A DNA stretch of 64,000 bases from Rostratula benghalensis (Eukaryota; Chordata; Aves; Charadriiformes; Rostratulidae): contig VXAI01000140.1 of NCBI GenBank assembly GCA_013399305.1, positions 1,870,938 to 1,934,937 on the forward strand, written 5' to 3'. Positions within the stretch are counted from its first letter, which is position 1. Every line of letters starts with the position of its first letter. Under the pieces are notes generated by a model. The model did not search any database. It saw only the letters and a list, made by a program, of their open reading frames with translations, and was not told the DNA's origin. The position numbers and the translations under genes are program-made. Positions 38,701 to 51,355 of the stretch are shown here, piece by piece.

Positions 38701-41700
38701 TTCTCTGATTCATGGCTTAATGGTTCTATTGGGGAGCATTTACTGTTCCTTACTCTGAACTTCGTTTCACATGCTCTGACCAAGCAAGGAGATGTTTCCC
38801 TCAGAAGTTTAAAATGTCACGTTCTTTGTACATGGGTTGGGCAGGTACAAGGTGCTGCAGGGCTCTGTTAGCCCAGAAAGCAGCTAGAGACTTCCCTGTC
38901 CTCTGCATGGCAGTTAGCTACAGGGCACAGAATGGTTGCTGCCTCACAGAGCTAACGTGAGTCAGAGGCACAGAACCCATGTGTATGAGATGCAGAGCCC
39001 ACAGTAGCGAGGAGCAGAGCCCACAGCAACAGAGAGCCATGCCCAGGGTCACAGAGTGGTCAAAATGACTGATTTGACAGGAAAAGGAGCGCAAGAAGGT
39101 GAGACAAGAGAAGAATTTGGCTTTGAAAACATACAGTTTTGAATGTGTGGCCTGTTGGTTTGCTTCAGCTCATTCATTGGGATAGAAATCCTAGGTATAT
39201 CATCCCCTTTTAAATACATGACAATGTCTTTGCAAAATGGTGATTTCAGGAAACTAAAAAGACTGTCTCTGGGAGTCTGGATCAGATCACAGATTTTCTC
39301 TTAGATTTCACCAGAAATATTTCCTGGGTACAAAACTGGCAAACCTTAAAGTGCATGGATCTCCAGCCACAAGGTCTCCCCCCTCACCCATCAGGACTCA
39401 GCATTCAGTCCTAGAAAGCAGGTACATGTTGCCAGCTGGAATAAATGTATTAGTGCCATCAAGGCACAGGAAGTGTTCAGTCCTGCAGGAAGCCAAGCAG
39501 CGCAGCAGAAACTGCCATCAGGGGAAAGTTCTGGATCAGTGTGACCTGTGAAAGTTACTGTCCAGGGCCATGAAAAATTCATCTTCATCACGCTTGTTAG
39601 AGCTGGAGAAGCTCTAAACCCAGCACCACAAACACACACATACACGTATCATCAAAAAAAACTCTCAAGCCAGTACCCCCAGTATCTGCCACAGATACCT
39701 ACACTCTGTTGCATTTATTTACTCAAGCTGACTCATGAAGAAATGGGAATTCGTTACAGGTTGGGCCCACTCCTGAAGCCACCATGCTCCTAGCTCCACA
39801 GTAATCCTGCAGTAGTTCTCAGTATAAGGCTACAGCACCCAGTTACAAATTTTATAGGCAACTGCTTAAGACTGACTTTAGGTAGGAAACAAACTCCCTG
39901 GCAACATACAAAACCTCTTAGAAACATGTAGAAACTTAGAACATTTAGTAACCACTGTTTAAAATTTGATGGGAGAGTTCCAGGTTGGAAATCTGCCTCT
40001 GTTTCTGCCACTCCATGGAAGCTGGAAAGGGTTTAATTAGCCTATATGCTCAATTAAGAACAATGTATGAAACAAAACAATAGTGATGGTCCCTCAAAGT
40101 CACTTTCAAATATACAAATTCCAAGTTCTGTATAGTGCCAGCATTTTTGAAGGACTCAAGGATAACATGCAGAACATGTAGTATGCTCCTTCCCGTGTTA
40201 AAAGGCTTGGTAATTAACAGCTGAAACTGTGTGCCTATCAAGCACGAACCTACCAAATACTCTTTTTTTGAGAAGAAAATATTAAATATGTAGCAGAAGA
40301 GAATTCACTCTGAGCAGAAGATGGAACTCCAAACAAGTCAAGACAAAGCTGTAGCCCACAGCACCCAGTTGTGCTGCACAGTTTTTCCCCAGTGCCTCCA
40401 AGAACCAAACTCCCAAGCTCTCCTTTACACATAGAACCCCAGAATTCCATCAGACAACTTGAGAACCGCAACTCCTGGTCTTTGTTCCTGAAGAGCATTT
40501 CCTCTAGGCTTGATTACTAATTATTAATAGTTTACTACAAACAGTTCATCTTCACAGAACATAGAGGTACTCAGAAACATTAAATTCTAAAAAGCAAGTC
40601 ACATGTCTCAGTTCTTTTTGCTTACCGATGTAAGTATGGTGCTCTAATTCTCCTTAAAATAGAATTAGTATTCTTCCTTAGAGTGTCAAGGATAAAGTAC
40701 TGTCTTTTTATCTCCCAGAACTTATTTTTGGCTTGAAGCCTTATGTAACACATTGCTGAAAAATAATTTACAAGAGATGTAAGACCTTCAGTGACTCAGT
40801 GTGGCTGAGTGCTTTATTTTTTGAGTAATGCAGTTTCTGTGTATTCCTTTTATGTAAGGCAGAGTGAATTCTACTCTGCAGTGCCATTCAATATTCAATG
40901 CAACTGGGCCACCAAGAGATGCTTGGCAAGTTAACATTGCCAAACTCACCAGAGACACATTGTCATCCAACCCACAGGCCTGCCCATGACTTCAGTGGAG
41001 CTGCATAAATTCAAGTCCACTGAACATCTGCCCCACTGGATCACAACACCTATACAAAATTATTAGGAATTGAAACATTTCAACTTTTTTTTTCCTTTTG
41101 AGAAGACTAAGTACTAAAGAAAAGGTAGTGTTTTGATCGTATTTGAGAGTGTACTTGGTTAGAAATCATGAATAAAAAAAATAACAAAACATTCACTTGA
41201 AAACAGATGCTTCTTTGCTTTTGATAAGCTAAACAAATCACCCACCGTGACAAATAACTGAATGTTTGTATCAGTATCGGGGGTCAAAGAGAGTTGCTAA
41301 AACCAAATCTTTTGGAAAGGCTAAAAAAAGTTACAGCTGTACCCACCAAAAAGGCATGATGCAACCAAGCTTTAAAGACTCTTCAATTATGTGACAAAAA
41401 CCAGATTCCAGCAGGGCTGGAACTGTGAGAGATAAAAGTAGGAAGGCTATTCCCAGACAAAACCAAATACTTCACCAATAGGCAACATTAGCTACCTTAT
41501 GCCAAGATCCATGCAGTAAACAATACACCACCAACCCTCCTAACAAGTGTTCCCTCATCAGCCTTGGGGACCATTTCTCAAAAGAAGTGAACCTACGTGG
41601 GCCTGAGCTTGACACAATGACTTACAGCCCTGCCACTGGCTGCAGCAAAAAATAAAACACCATTCCTCTAAGTTCCAAGCATGCAGGGCTAGTAACATAA

Positions 41701-43454
41701 GAAATGGGTGATATTACTCACTAGAGGGCAGCAGGAAACAAATCAAAATCAATAAAAACCCAATACTTCCCAAAAGAGGAGCCGTGATCTTCAGCAAGTC
41801 CAAGGAAGTTAGGCACAGCTCATCTGCCTAAAAAACCCATTAATTCAAATTATGTTCGGGATCAATCTTTCCAAGTGAAGAAGGTTTGGAAGTGGGAGAG
41901 CATGTTAACTTCCTGCAGTCAAAGGACTCTGTAAGAGCACAAAGCACCTTTGTGCAGCACCCTCCCCTTCATCTCCACATCAAGCCAAAAAGTAAAACAT
42001 TCTTTGGGCAACCTGTATCTTTTGGTAAATGGCAGACTGTCAGAAGTTTCTGTATCTAACCACAGCAGCCAGGAATACATGTACAAATCCTTAGCTCAGC
42101 TTTGGCTCAGTCTGAAACTCCTGTTTGGGGTTCAGAAACTTAACATAGACCTCTTAAATGAGAATATACATAAAGGTCTTTAGCTTTCAGGTTGTCTTCA
42201 GCATGGCCAGACAAAAAGCCATTTTGAAAATTCTGCAATTTTGGTAGCAGTAGTAACTCAGACAGCCAAACTGTAATTCCTATACCAAGTAATGAACGAA
42301 TACACTGAGTTCTGAGCTGAACTGAATCTCCAAACACCCATCAAGCCCCAGCCCTGAAAAGGTTACTGCTGACATGACAAGTACAGCCTGCTCCTTTCAT
42401 TTTCAGCTTCTACGTCAGCGCTTGTGTACAAGTCCCATACAGAAAAAGTGCAAGCCATGCCAGACTCTGTAGTAAACACAATCCACTTCTGCAAATGTGA
42501 TTAAGCAACTCTTGACAGGCAAGTGGAGGTGATAAACATGAGAGGGCATTTAAGGACAAGTCAGAACACATGTACCAGTGTTAACGTGACTTCTTAGTTG
42601 CTAATAAAAGACATAATAACCCACTGCAAAACTACAGATTCACAGGGGCATTTTTTTTCCAGAGGAATCCCAGTTGCCCATAGAACTGACAGCTGCGTTA
42701 ACAGGTTGATAATCTCTGCTTTAACACACATGCTTGGTTAATTGAAAACCCAGGAAGCAACTACAACAGCCCAAACACTATGACAACCTTTTATTTTTAA
42801 ACTGGGATAATCTTGCCATCACGTGTCCTCTTGATTTGAGGGACAATTTCAGGAACAGTGCCATGGCTCAGTCGCACTCCAGGGAGGCTCCTGTGAAGCG
42901 GTTCTTCTCCACTTTCCCCAAGCCCTCACTACTTGTTCCAACCAGACTACTCTTGAAGGAAGCCTTAAAAAAACCATGACTGATCAAAAGGACCCTACAG
43001 CCTGGCTCCTGCAGGGGAAAAGTGATAAATTCTCCAACACTGCTTTTTCCAAAAGCCACTATTCTGTAAAGACTGTAACCCCATATTAAAGACAGGACAT
43101 GTTTTTCAGACGGCTGTGTCTTGAATATCCCTGTTGCTGACAGGAAGAGCAGCTGTCTCTGTCTCATCCACACATGCACCAGCAAGCACCACACATGGCT
43201 TCCCAGTGAGTGGGGCCAATTCCCTGAGCTGACTCCTCACCTGGCACCTGAGTTCTGGTGCTAAGGATGGAGCAGGAACAAGAAGCATGGTCAAGGCCAG
43301 ATGGGGACTGTGGCTGCAGGAGAGAGGTCAGGGTAATCCATGGAGAACAGCAGAAGGTAAGACTGGCTTCAAATCTGAAGGAAATTGCAGGAATTGAAGT
43401 AGTGCTTTTGGTGATGCAATTAAATGGTGAACACCTTTATCCCTCCAAACTGGC

Positions 43455-43475
43455 TTTTTTTTTTTTTTTTTTTTT
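43455..43475. repeat. T21 homopolymer
   Basis: This is a run of 21 T inside the large intron. No adjoining element is recognised. Confidence 0.9.
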
Positions 43476-44068
43476 AAGCTAGACAGATCTCAGATTCACA
43501 CAGGCTGTTCAGCAACACTGGTTTCCTGCTCCACCCAGTCTCTCCAGCATCAGTCTTTCTCTCCTACTGTCATCCTTCCTCTATTGTCTCTGTTCCTGTG
43601 AGAAAACACATGAACATTTTCCATATATCTTCCCCTTCCACTGGGTGACCCTGTTTACACATCCATTCCCCTAAGGACACAAGCTTTTTAACTGCTTTTC
43701 ATTACAAAGAAAAAAGTGCTTAAGGGAGAAGCTACAGGAAGAAGGAGACCTGTTCCCCTAGGACTGACAGCCCCAGGGAGCAGGATGGAGCTGAGCTCTG
43801 TCCACACTACAGACAGGCAAATTCCCAGGCAAGGAGCCATGGCTGACCTCCCCCAGGGTGTCCCAGGTTTGCCTCCACAGGGCAAACCCAGCACAGGCAG
43901 AGGCCAGGACCCTGCTGGCACCACACTCATAGACTAATCCCTAACCCTTTTTTAGGCTGCAGTTTTTTTCAGGCAAAGTCTATGTTTCTGTTGTCCCTGG
44001 TATGCTCTGGTTCAGGGCCCTACAAGAAAAAGGGACATTGCCAGTGACTTATTTAATTGTAAACAACC

Positions 44069-44369
44069 TGCCCTGGTTCAGCCTCAGAGGGCAACAAAGA
44101 CATGGCAGCCGCTCTCTCTCAAGTCCCTCCACAGCCGGGAGGAGAAAAGTCAGAAGAAAAAGGCAAAACTCATGGGTTGGGATAAAGGTGGTTTACAGAA
44201 CAACAGAACAGGAACTCGGATAGAGAAGCAGATAAACACGGTACTGACCCCACCGCAGCCCGGACTGTCCCCCAGCCAAGCGCCACCCCAGGACAGAAAG
44301 TATTTCCAATACCTGTGCCCCTCCTAGAGCCAGGGGACAATTAACCCTATCCCTCCCGGAACCAGGACC
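44069..44369 (-). mobile_element. ERVL-type solo LTR with 5-bp target duplication
   Basis: Read on the minus strand, the first bases (CTGGTT, then GGGATAGGGTTAATT) resemble the U3 start of avian ERVL LTRs. The segment TTTATCCCAACCCATGAGTTTT (in short blocks) and the end GAACCAGGGCA match their R-U5 end. Perfect 5-bp duplications CAACC flank it at 44064-44068 and 44370-44374, the length expected for ERVL. The 301-bp LTR has no internal retroviral sequence beside it, so it is a solo LTR left by LTR-LTR recombination. Family assignment is from memory of bird LTRs. The duplication is seen directly. Confidence 0.72.
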
Positions 44370-44419
44370 CAACCTTTACTAGCTGCCTTCCCAATATTAA
44401 CTCAAATAATTTCAGGCTT

Positions 44420-44438
44420 CACACACACACACACACAC
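44420..44438. repeat. (CA)n microsatellite
   Basis: This is a run of nine and a half CA units, 46 bp to the right of the solo LTR's target duplication. Confidence 0.95.
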
Positions 44439-45254
44439 TTGAGTGCTGCCAAGTAAGAACTTTTGCTGGCAACTTTTCTTAATCTAGAGGAACTGGTAAA
44501 AAAAAAAAAAAAAAGTCTATTGAAAAGTTCACTGATCCAATTTAATTTTCCCTATTACTGCTTAAACGCTTGAAGTCTCTATGACAATAAGGGAACAGTG
44601 GGCATGTTTGTTGAAAGAGCAAACCCTCACTCCTGCACAAACTGTGAAACCAGTCATTTATGCATAACTTAGACATTTACTATGGTTCCCACAGAACTAC
44701 TGGTTTCTCACCTAGGGATGCCTGCTTTTATAAGACCCTATTTTCATGGCTAATGGGCACTATCTTGTGCTATTACAAGTGATGGAGCACCTATAGACTA
44801 GTAAGACCTATTAAAAGTGACTCAGGCAGCTAGGAACACCTCCATATCCATTTCCAATTCCTGAGGCTGGGATGGCACGAAGTATCAGTCAGTCTCAGTC
44901 CAGTTCATGTGACAGATGTCAGAAAAGACAGTCTGTCCTGTCACTCTGCTTCTTTCCCAAGGAAGCTGTTGCATTCCCTAAGAAGATTGTCACCTCTAAT
45001 AAATTTTTTTCAAGTTTAATGAGAGGTTCATCTTCCATCCCGCCCAAGCTCCAGGATGCAATCTCCTGACCACACTGCAGGCTGCAAGCTGGAGTCATCC
45101 CACTCTCCTGATTTACCTTGTGTCACAGTAGCAGTTCAAAATGTTTCACGAGGAAACAAGCAAGCAAAGGAGCTTCCTTTCCCAGTAAACTTCTGACAAA
45201 ACTTGCTCATCCAGGCATGTTTGACACAGGCAGACTGTTTTAAAAAAAACACAG

Positions 45255-45625
45255 AGCCATAGAATCATCAAGGTTGGAAGTGACCTTTAAGATCATCAAG
45301 TCCAACCATTAACCCATCGGGTTAACCCATGTCCCTCAGCACCACATCTGTAAGCCGTTTAAAAACCTCCAGGGGTGGTGACTCCACCACTTCCTGGGAA
45401 ATCTGATCCAATGCTTGACAACCCTTGCAGTGAAGAAATTTTTCCCAAGATCCATCCCAAACGTCCCCGGTCTTGTCCTATTGCCTGCTCCTTAGGAGAA
45501 GAGACCAACCACACCTGGCTACACCCTCTTTTCAGTGAGTTGTAGAGAGCAAGGTCTCCCCTTGGCCTCCTTTTCCCTAGGCTGAACAGGCTCAGTTCAT
45601 CCTCCCACCTTTTCTGCCACACTGA
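45255..45625 (-). mobile_element. CR1 LINE 3' tail fragment
   Basis: A CR1 tail lies on the minus strand. The plus-strand view starts CATAGAATCATCAAGGTTGG and continues with GATCATCAAGTCCAACCATT, ACTCCACCACTTCCTGGG, and finally the GGCTGAACAGGCTCAG region. It is truncated at the 5' end near 45625. It is in the same sense as SHLD1. Confidence 0.92.
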
Positions 45626-47720
45626 CTTAACTCAAGGGATTAGAAAGCTAAAGTTGTCTCAAAAAAAAAAAGAGAGCTTAAGTCAGTATGCATATTGGTT
45701 TGATACTGTTACAAGGAGAAAGAGATGTTCAAAGTACGAACAGGGTCCAGTGTGATACTTGGTTATTTCACTCCCAGGAGCACAGTGTAAGGAAACATTT
45801 TAAAGCCTGCAACACACAGTCACTGCAAAATGGGTTTAGCTGTGAGGGGTCTCTAAAATAAGCGATGAAGGAGAGGGTTCATAGGCCTGATCTGCCCTCT
45901 TCAGCACACATTGAATCTCCACTGGCACCAGAGGGTATTGGAAACAGCAAGAAGGCCAGACCTGGCCTCTCAGCATACCTTGGTACTGAGCTTTAGCTAC
46001 AACTTCTACACTTGCACTGTAAAGGACTTGCCCAATGCTGTCATTTGGGTTTAGTGCTGACTGTCTTCATTTCCACATGTCACTGTGGCTGTGCCTCAGA
46101 CCAGGCTTAGGACTGCTGAGCGGTCATGCACTCCTGTGCATCCCAGCCATGATAGCAAATAGGCCTAGTTGCCCCAAGCCACAGTAAATGGTGTTTGAGC
46201 AACTAGGCAGCCCTACCAGCATTGCAGGAACTGCCTCACAGCTCCCAGAATTTCTTCATACCTGCTACATGGGGCTTGTGAAACCTGAGCAAACAAATGC
46301 TTTGCATCACTGTCAGAGGAACTTCCCCATCCTCCTCCCCCATAGCAGCGGAAAACGTTTGCTCAGGATGTTGCTCATAGTGGTGGTCACCACTCTTATG
46401 CATAAAAAAATAAAGCAAAACCTCAAACCAGATACACTATTCCTCTAACACAATATGGATCATGGAATGTGATAGGGATCACAGTTTAAAGTAGTGGTTA
46501 CCATAGAAGATTTCCATTAGTAGTAACGTAAGACACACGACTTCCTGGTCTGCACAGGAAAATCAAAATAAGGATTGGCACCTACTCCTTGAAGATTTCA
46601 TTGCAGTCCTGGATGTACCACCATTAGAGGTAAAGACAACTGCACAGTCAAGTAATTAGCATCAACGGGGCTAGATTAGTTTGGTAGATCCTGCTGTTTA
46701 TCTGTTTAGCATGGAAAATAGTGGAGTTTCCACTGAAAAAAAAACTCAACACCTCTAATTCCAAGGTGACTTCTTGGAACCAGGCCAAAGTAAACCACAC
46801 AGTGCCAGAGGAAGAAGAGGAGCCAAACACTACTTTTAAACTACTTAAGGCTCCAAAGCAACCAGAAATGTCAGCAGTGACATTTCACCTGCTCAGATGG
46901 CTTAACAAACCCTCTCCACAGATTATTTGCTGATCAGATTTTACTTCCTCCCCAATATTAATTACTACAACCTTCAGCTTAGCCAGTATGAATCCATGGC
47001 ACAAAGTGTCACTGGGTCAGCAATTCGATTTCACGCTTCTTGCCGTATATTCACAGACTGGGCTAAGGGGGTCAGTAATCAGAACATGCCAGCTATCTGT
47101 TTTTCTTATCAGATACACCACTACTGCTGATACACTGGAGTAGTGGCTAACCTAAAACACTACTCTTGCAGGAATCAGTCCTTCTTCAGGTGGGGAAAAC
47201 TGCTGTCTCCCAGGAACTGAACTGAAGCAGTTCTCATCACACCTGTGTCAATAGCACAAACAAACGTTCTCTGTTACAGTTGCAAAGTAAAGGGCTACAG
47301 AAGATAGATACATCCTGAGCTCATGAGTGGAAGATAAATGATGAGTATGTGAAGAACACAAGGAAAAGATTAAAAACCTTTCTTACTGATTGTGTTAATT
47401 TGATACACTATTTCCTATTGATGCCTGGAGGATTGTTCTGTTAGTTCAATTAATTCTCTTCCTCTGAGAATTCAGTAAACATGAAGAAACAGTCTTGTTA
47501 AACCACTAGTATCCTCTGAACTCCTCTCGTGTCTCATCAACCCTCAGTTTACACTGTGTCAAGCTGGAACAGACTGTAGTTCTGGTAAACTGTTTTAAGA
47601 CAAAGCAGATGCACCAACATCAGATTGCTGTTACAGACCACTGTCAGTCAAATGACACACTGCCTAAATTGGTAATGTACGTGCTAAAGAGAGTGCATGT
47701 GGAGAGGCAGAAGCTGTTAC

Positions 47721-47890
47721 CTGTGGGCAGAGAGGGAAAAGTGTCCACAGAACAAAATTGCTCCTCACTGTTTCCAGAGCAGTGTGGAGGCAGAAAGTGC
47801 TCTGCTAAGTCACAAACAGAAGGTAGGTTCAATGTGCTGCTCTCCTCGCAGTGATGACTTGGTGATGGCTCTTTTCCTTCCATGGTCCCA
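47721..47890 (-). CDS. SHLD1: SHLD1 exon 2 (first coding exon; start codon at 47883)
   Basis: This exon encodes residues 1-54 of shieldin subunit 1. The start is ATG at 47881-47883 in a strong context (GACCATGG), seven bases after an acceptor (minus strand TTATGTCTCTACAG, AG at 47891-47892). The segment EESSTLNLPSVCDLAEHF (residues about 14-30) corresponds to the human N-terminal region around SSALDLPSACDI, which identifies the gene. The exon ends CCCACAG|GTAACA after one base of codon 55. The terminal exon at 6390 supplies the other two bases, making glycine, so the phases agree. Bases 47884-47890 are 5' UTR. An upstream in-frame ATG (47970) lies in the intron and is not used if this acceptor is. 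Identification is from memory of the human protein, without a database search. Confidence 0.9.
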
Positions 47891-50800
47891 CTGTAGAGAC
47901 ATAAATACAACTGAGCTGGGGCTTTAAACCACAAAAGTCCAAGAGAAAGTGAACACAAACAATCTGCCATTTATTGCACTACTTTATAAGCTGAGAAAAG
48001 CTGTCCTAGCATATTGATACTTCATTTAAGAAAATAAGGGAAGAGAAACAGTGAAACCCACAGACAACAGCCCTTCAGTCCTAAGTACGATAACTGGGAG
48101 CCCACAACAAATCTGGCTTTCCTAAAGGCTTATTCAGAAGTACAGATTCAGGCCCTAATGCGAGAAAGCTGTGGAGTATATTCACTTCAAGGTATATTAT
48201 GCACACAATTTAAATGGAAACACGGTATTCAGTGTTCCTTCCCTTTACTACCGATGCCTCTAGATGTCACAAGTTAAACCCATTCTTTCTGGCTCTGTTC
48301 ATGATATTTATGATGCTCACTAGTGGAAGAGAAGAACATCTTAGATCTTAAAGCATCTCAATTCTGTAGGGATAGCAGGGATTTCCTGGTGTGGAGACCC
48401 TAGGGCAGCTGTGTTGCATACCCCACGCACAGCACTTTGCAAAGCTGCAGTTGAAACATCCCAACACCCTTCTCTTGAGCTTCCTAAACCAGTCCACCAC
48501 CACAGGAGGCAGGAACATATGGCTGGGTGGAGAGCAGGGCAGGGCAGATGCTATCCAGCTCTATGCCAAGAGCCGTAGTGGATGGGTGGTTCTTTTGCAG
48601 AGGATAAAACTACTGCATTCCACTCCAGCAGCTCCCAGTACAGCCACACAAGTATATGGGGCAGCAGATGAGAAAAAGTTGGTGGGGCAGGAGCTCACAG
48701 AATTACAGAGAAGAGCAAGGATGAATTCTTGAGACAAAGCATGATTAGCACTGACTCAGCAAGTGGGGCTCACTGTAGACCCCAAGGGAAGACACTTGCA
48801 AAGAAAGATGCAGAAGACCCCCATGTGTCCGGTTTCCACTTGCCACATCAGCCACCAGCCTTCAGCCACCCTGCATAACCCCTTGAGAGGCTGCCAAGAC
48901 TCTCCACTAATAGTAGAGACTGTTATACTCCAGCTTACGTGTCTGCAACATCAGAGGAAGAACTGACTCCGTCCTTATTGCAAGGCCTCATGGCATAAGG
49001 ACTTTCAGGCAGGAACTTCACTTAAAACACCCACTGAGATTGAGCAGGGTAAATGTGAGCAGATATCATGTTTTTTTTCCCCCCTCACTCAAGTAACAGA
49101 TGATGCTTTTTATTGGAAAAAAAAAAAAAAAAAAGTGGACAGAACAAGAATGTTTCTCATGAAATCTGATCTAGCATCTGCATTTAGTTCCTGGCTGTTA
49201 CAGATTCCAGGAGATTTTGTGCAAGTTTCTTCCTTCATCTGTTTTGTTTACTTATACACAATAAAATGTATCCTTCTGCTATTTTGGTAAAGAGTGACAG
49301 GACAGAGGAACAAGACCCAGTGGTCAGGCAATGGCTTGGGACCCTGCAGGCTAACATTTAGTTCTTCTTCCATAAAACAGGGCAACACACTCTTATCTCA
49401 GGGTGTTGCCAGTGAGGAATGTTACAGCTGCAAGGGCCAAAGAAATCCCTGGAAGGGATTAGTATTGAAAAATGAAGTAAATAACCCCATGCAGATTAAA
49501 AAAACCAACAACAACAACAACCACAAACAAAACAATCCTTAGGTGCTTCTGTTTTGAGCAAACTTGTAGCTAAGATGCACCTCTGACCTTTGCAGAGCAC
49601 TGACTCGCTAACAAACAAAGTGGAGATGTTGGCTGTGACACTGGAGAGGAGACCAGCTGCCTTGTCTTGGAGGGGCGAGCAAGGTCAGTGCATTCACAGA
49701 GTTTCCAGGAAAAACAGAGTGAAAGGCTAAAACCAAAACAAAGCATAGAACAGTCACTTCACAGAGGAAAGCTTCTCCTGCATTGCTCTTCATGTCCCAA
49801 AACACAGATGATCTGTGCGTAAGGAACACAGAGAAAGAAAAGCTTTTCCCAAATGATGTTTTCATGATTTGTGCTACTTTTTTAAGTACATGAATATTTT
49901 ACAAACAAAATTGCTTATTTCAGTCCTTGATCTGGACAAAAACCCACACGAAAAACCCAACTAATCCTACCCCTCCAAGAGTAAGCACTCACTATGAGGA
50001 GCTGCTGCTCTGGTACCACAGCAGCTTAAGGCTGTCATTGATATGGGCTGCTGCAATCCTGGCTATCTCTGTCAGCTGTCTGTGCCAGCCTCTTTCCTTG
50101 TACTGCCATGACAGGGCTAACAAAATGTACAGCCATGTGATGATGATGTTCAGATAAAACAAATCATGCTTTAAAAAAAAAACAAAACAAAACAAAACCA
50201 GTCTCCCCTTATATCAGTTCCCTCTAGTCCTGCAACAACTTCAGAGCACGGTTTCACCATGTAAGGCAGTATAAGTCAAGGCTATAGCAGTTCTACTCCC
50301 AAAACTAATTGAGAGAGTTGTTTGTGAGGATAAGACAGACCTCAGCTCAGCCCTGCACCTTTAGGCGTGTGAAAGAGACACTATTATTTCAGTGTCATAC
50401 CTGGAAGTAGCGCTGATGCAAAAGCAGTCCCCTTGGACAGAGTTCGTGAGCCAACGGCCTGTCACTGCTTCAGGATCCCCTCCTTCTTCCTTCATGGTTT
50501 GTCAATCTCAGCTCACTGGAATGAAACAAACAGGTTCGTTACATGCTTTGCATCAGATGATCAGTGTGACCTTTCAAAGCACATATGCCTGCAGATGTCA
50601 ACAGTCTGTCACCACATATAACACTGTTTGTTGGGTCTTGCACAGAGAAAAGATTTTTCTAGGAATCAGAAATAGTACATCTAGTAATGCCCTTCAATCT
50701 TTTGACAGTGACAGAGACCTCATGTAAAGGGGTCAGTACGCTCTAGACACACGGCCAAGATTTTCTTTACAAGAAGCTGCCAGATGGGCTGTTTATTCAA

Positions 50801-51355
50801 AACCCGTAAAGTAGAGAAGTGAATTACAGCTGTCATCCTTCCCTCCCTCCTGGGGAGGAGCAGGTATGTCCCCAACAGGTTTACCTAGCGGTGCTCTGAT
50901 GCCAACACTGATCAAACCTCAACTAGGAAATGTGGTTTAAGAGGGCCGCATAACCCAGCGTGTGAGCAAGCCACAGGCCCACGAAACCTCAATCCTGTTT
51001 CCCACCCTCTGCCATTACTTCATCATTTTCAGTGAGCAACCAGGACAAACATGCTTTCAAGAGGAAACTGGTATTCCCTCTGGCCCACCCTGCTGCCTGG
51101 AATTTTCCAGACAGAGGCATACGGCCGATTCTGCACAAACACCCCAGGCCCATGGCTCCTGGCAGGACGTGCAATGGGTGCTGACCTTGCCGAGTGCCAC
51201 AGGAGAGGCTCTCCTCTTCTGCCCGGTCTCCTTTCTTTCCCCCTAGTCCTGCAGGCAGACATTCGCTATTTCAAGATGTGCTCCCTTAGTGAAGGTAAAG
51301 GAGAACAGCACAGAGCAAGCCCCCCCCAAAAGCCAAAACCCACCCGTGCCCTCAC
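47891..51355 (-). other. SHLD1: Inferred SHLD1 intron 1
   Basis: This sequence lies between the exon 2 acceptor and the CpG island. It holds an 18-base A run (49117-49134) and AT-rich single-copy-looking DNA. No CR1 or coding exon is recognised. Additional untranslated exons here cannot be excluded. Confidence 0.5.
49117..49134. repeat. A18 homopolymer
   Basis: This is a run of 18 A in the inferred SHLD1 intron 1. No retrocopy body was recognised beside it. Confidence 0.9.

Larger units (their letters stand above)
6391..47720 (-). other. SHLD1: SHLD1 large intron (41.3 kb)
   Basis: On the minus strand the donor is ACAG|GTAACA (GT at 47719-47720) and the acceptor is TTGCAG (AG at 6391-6392). 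Both fit consensus and join in phase 1. Outside the repeats listed separately I recognise no exon of another gene and no tRNA, rRNA or snoRNA. Long stretches such as 18-27 kb, 33-44 kb and 45.7-47.6 kb are AT-rich single-copy-looking sequence. In these I see nothing beyond homopolymers and the two hairpins listed. Confidence 0.85.

Noticed and set aside
47644..47970. Full 108-codon minus-strand frame as SHLD1 exon 2
   Set aside because: The frame runs through both splice sites. Only 47721-47890 lies between the acceptor and donor, and similarity to SHLD1 is confined to it.
49117..49134. A18 run as the tail of a processed pseudogene
   Set aside because: No coding homology lies upstream and no target duplication was found around the tract.
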